Assembly: GCA_964620325.1 (NCBI GenBank)
Contig: CAZUIM010000006.1
Span: 1-64,000 of the forward strand
Length of the DNA: 64,000 nucleotides
Direction: 5' to 3'
Source of the DNA: CAZMYM01 sp964620325
GTDB lineage: Bacteria > Bipolaricaulota > Bipolaricaulia > UBA7950 > UBA9294
Position numbers and translations under genes: made by a program. This document shows, piece by piece, positions 62,459 to 64,000 of the stretch. Below the pieces are notes generated by a model that had not been told where the DNA came from, ran no database searches, and saw nothing but the letters and a program-made list of their open reading frames with translations. The first letter of the stretch is position 1. Each line of letters opens with the position of its first letter.

Positions 62459-63004
62459 CTAGCTCTTGAAGATCAGCTGCCGGTAGAAACGGAGCTCGTC
62501 GATCGATGCGTGGATGTCACTTCCCGCGCGATGCAGGTACTCCTTGTCGAGCCTCGAAACGGCACCCGGGAACCAGCGGTGGGCGAGCTCGCTGATCGAG
62601 CTGACGTCGACGTTTCTGTGACTCAGATGATCGTTCAAGTCGCGCATATGCCGCATCAGGAAACGGCGGTCGAGAAGGATCGAATTGCCACAGAGCGGTG
62701 CGACCTTCCGGTGGGTGTGCCTCCGAAGGAACGTGAGCGTCCGCTGTTCCGCTTCCCGAAGTGAGATGTCGGAGGCTCGAGATGACTCGAGGAGGCCGGA
62801 GATTCCGTGCTGCCGCTCCGACCAGTCGGCCGCCCGGTCGAGGACCTCTTCTGGGTGATGGATCACCAGAATCGGGCCTTCGCCGACGACGCTCAGATCC
62901 TTGTCGGTCACGACGCTGGCGATCTCGAGGATGACGTGTCTTGCGACGCTCAGGCCGGTCGTCTCGAGGTCGATCCAGACGAGATTGCCGCGGTCGCGGG
63001 CCAT
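62459..63004 (-). CDS. orn: oligoribonuclease
   Basis: 181-residue DEDDh 3'-5' exonuclease that degrades 2-5-nt RNAs and, in organisms that have it, pGpG, the breakdown product of c-di-GMP. Exo I is WIDLETTGL, Exo II has NSILLDRRFL, and Exo III is HRAGSDIHASIDEL with the catalytic His and Asp. Length is standard. Relevant here because the window also encodes c-di-GMP synthesis and sensing. Confidence 0.93.
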   Translation of the reverse strand: MARDRGNLVWIDLETTGLSVARHVILEIASVVTDKDLSVVGEGPILVIHHPEEVLDRAADWSERQHGISGLLESSRASDISLREAEQRTLTFLRRHTHRKVAPLCGNSILLDRRFLMRHMRDLNDHLSHRNVDVSSISELAHRWFPGAVSRLDKEYLHRAGSDIHASIDELRFYRQLIFKS

Positions 63005-63070
63005 CGAACACCGCTCCTTCCCGCGATCACCTTATCCGGATCGGCGCCGTGCGGCCAGCCTTCGCTCCCC

Positions 63071-63099
63071 TTGTCCAGCGACTCCGTCTATCCTACCCT
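63071..63099 (+). promoter_or_regulatory. possible promoter of the exported-protein gene
   Basis: TTGTCC (63071-63076), 17-bp spacer, TACCCT (63094-63099), 28 nt before the ATG at 63128. Confidence 0.45.
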
Positions 63100-63127
63100 G
63101 CGTGAGCAAGACGAACGGAGGATTCGA

Positions 63128-63859
63128 ATGCGCACAGTCATTGTCGCGGTTGGGGCGCTCGCCGTTGTCGTTCTCGCCGCAGGCGGGGACACGCTGGCCG
63201 ATGCGGTCGCGAGCCCGCGCGTCGTCATGGAGGGAGGACTCGTTTCCTCCGCATTGCCGAGCGTCGAAGCGGGTCTCTCGCTCGGCGTCGCGTACGAGAG
63301 CGACACGTTCGTTGCGAGCAGTGAAACGACGGTGACGGTTCTTCCGGATTTCCTCGTATACGAGGAGGCGAGCGCGAGCTTGTCCCCGGGCGACATCGAG
63401 ATCGGTCTCGACGTCGGCTTCGGGATCGTTCCCCTCGGGATCGACACGGCCAACGTTTGGGCCGGCGCCCCCTTCTACGAGAAGGACGTCGGAGGCGACA
63501 CGCCGATCTACTTGACCGCCGACGCGTTCGGGACACTCTGGTTGGGAGACCCGTTCGGCGGCGCGATCTCCGTCGGCCTCGAGGCCGAGTTTCCCGGACA
63601 GTCGGTCACAGCCACGATGACCAGCGTGGCGTCGGTGACCTACGATGCGGTCTCCGGCCTCGGCTTGGAGGAGGACGTGGAGGCGAGGTTTGCGTCCGAG
63701 CGCAGTCGCGTGGTCGATGAGGGGCCCCTCACCGGGCGCACGCGCCTCGTCGGATGGACAAGGATTCGTCTCCGGCTCGACGCGTCCGGATTCTCCGTCC
63801 CCCGCCTGCTCGTCGGCCTGGGGATACGCATCGAGTCTCCGGTGCGGGCCAAGGAGTAG
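63128..63859 (+). CDS. exported beta-rich protein
   Basis: 243-residue secreted protein with signal peptide (about 1-25, VIVAVGALAVVVLAAGGDTLA). The mature part alternates hydrophobic and polar residues in strands (VEAGLSLGVAYES, IEIGLDVGFGIVPLG, ISVGLEAEF, LLVGLGIRIESP), compatible with a small outer-membrane barrel or beta-sandwich. ATG at 63128 follows CGGAGG. No family recognised. Confidence 0.65.
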   Translation: MRTVIVAVGALAVVVLAAGGDTLADAVASPRVVMEGGLVSSALPSVEAGLSLGVAYESDTFVASSETTVTVLPDFLVYEEASASLSPGDIEIGLDVGFGIVPLGIDTANVWAGAPFYEKDVGGDTPIYLTADAFGTLWLGDPFGGAISVGLEAEFPGQSVTATMTSVASVTYDAVSGLGLEEDVEARFASERSRVVDEGPLTGRTRLVGWTRIRLRLDASGFSVPRLLVGLGIRIESPVRAKE

Positions 63860-63871
63860 GAGCCTCCGACG

Positions 63872-64000
63872 ATGACGACACGACGGATCGGAGCGTTGCT
63901 CGCGGGGATCGGTTACGCGGTGGTCCTCTGCGGCTGTTGGTCGCCGGATCCGCTTCCAACAGCGAATTTCACCATGGAGCCGTCGACCGGGATGTCCCCC
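63872..64000 (+). CDS. PKD-type lipoprotein or exported protein, 5' part only
   Basis: The frame opens at ATG 63872 after AGGAGTAGGAGCC and runs off the window. First 43 residues: a signal sequence (RRIGALLAGIGYAVVLCGC) with a lipobox-like LCGC, then PTANFTMEPSTGMSP, which resembles the start of a PKD domain. Partial. Confidence 0.6.
   Translation, partial: MTTRRIGALLAGIGYAVVLCGCWSPDPLPTANFTMEPSTGMSP

Overview
The window is 64 kb of GC-rich bacterial chromosome with dense coding, many 4-nt ATGA/GTGA gene overlaps, strong GGAGG-type ribosome binding sites and sigma-70-like promoters (TTGACC/TTGACA, 16-18 bp, TATAAT-like). No phage, IS element or CRISPR array is visible. There is one tRNA pair, a complete set of F-type ATP synthase genes except epsilon, and many exported or surface proteins. 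Lineage cannot be fixed from the sequence alone. The envelope genes (MMPL exporter with a LolA-like partner, giant secreted beta-helix proteins, LVIVD propellers) and a Na+-type ATP synthase rotor suggest an uncultivated, probably anaerobic, deep-branching Gram-negative-type bacterium. Bipolaricaulota-like is a guess only.

Layout. 0.2-7.8 kb: one promoter drives frr, then atpI-B-E-F-H-A-G-D and a methyltransferase; atpC is missing and the c subunit has two membrane carboxylates. 8.2-12 kb: tRNA-Cys and tRNA-Val, then a split lysine-ketoglutarate reductase / saccharopine dehydrogenase pair and a TIM-barrel isomerase. 12-17.1 kb (minus): response regulator, histidine kinase, Zn/Mn-type ABC ATPase and permease in a chain of 4-nt overlaps, then a ThiF/MoeB-type enzyme. 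17.5-20.3 kb: TldE/TldD protease pair. 21-27.9 kb: a c-di-GMP island made of a GAF-PAS-GGDEF cyclase with an I-site, a one-helix miniprotein, a c-di-GMP-I riboswitch with a downstream terminator and an RBS-masking hairpin, a free-standing MshEN-like protein, a 1,102-residue exported toroid plus beta-helix protein, and an exported companion with the same C-terminal domain.

28-36.8 kb: a ribbon-helix-helix/cupin regulator, a CYTH-GNAT-pyruvate kinase operon, a DUF885 metallopeptidase, a DUF3795 protein and a PPC/LVIVD exported protein. 36.9-42.7 kb (minus): endonuclease V and a 1,668-residue secreted beta-helix protein with a four-coil super-period. 42.8-47.7 kb: a nitroreductase, then a GbsR/MarR-type repressor with an exported protein, an MMPL/RND exporter and a LolA-like protein. 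47.7-53.2 kb: a kinase-fold protein lacking its catalytic residues, a double-GNAT protein, an anchored exported protein, a CAT-fold acetyltransferase and RimO. 53.3-56.6 kb: PadR regulator with a BtuFCD-type ABC importer on a probably leaderless transcript. 56.6-59.7 kb: two tandem MATE pumps. 60-64 kb: a propeller-like exported protein, a cold-shock protein, an HAD phosphatase, oligoribonuclease, an exported protein and the start of a PKD-type lipoprotein.

The most coherent candidate for an undescribed system is the c-di-GMP island: signal synthesis, RNA sensing and a putative protein sensor placed next to the large secreted proteins they would control.
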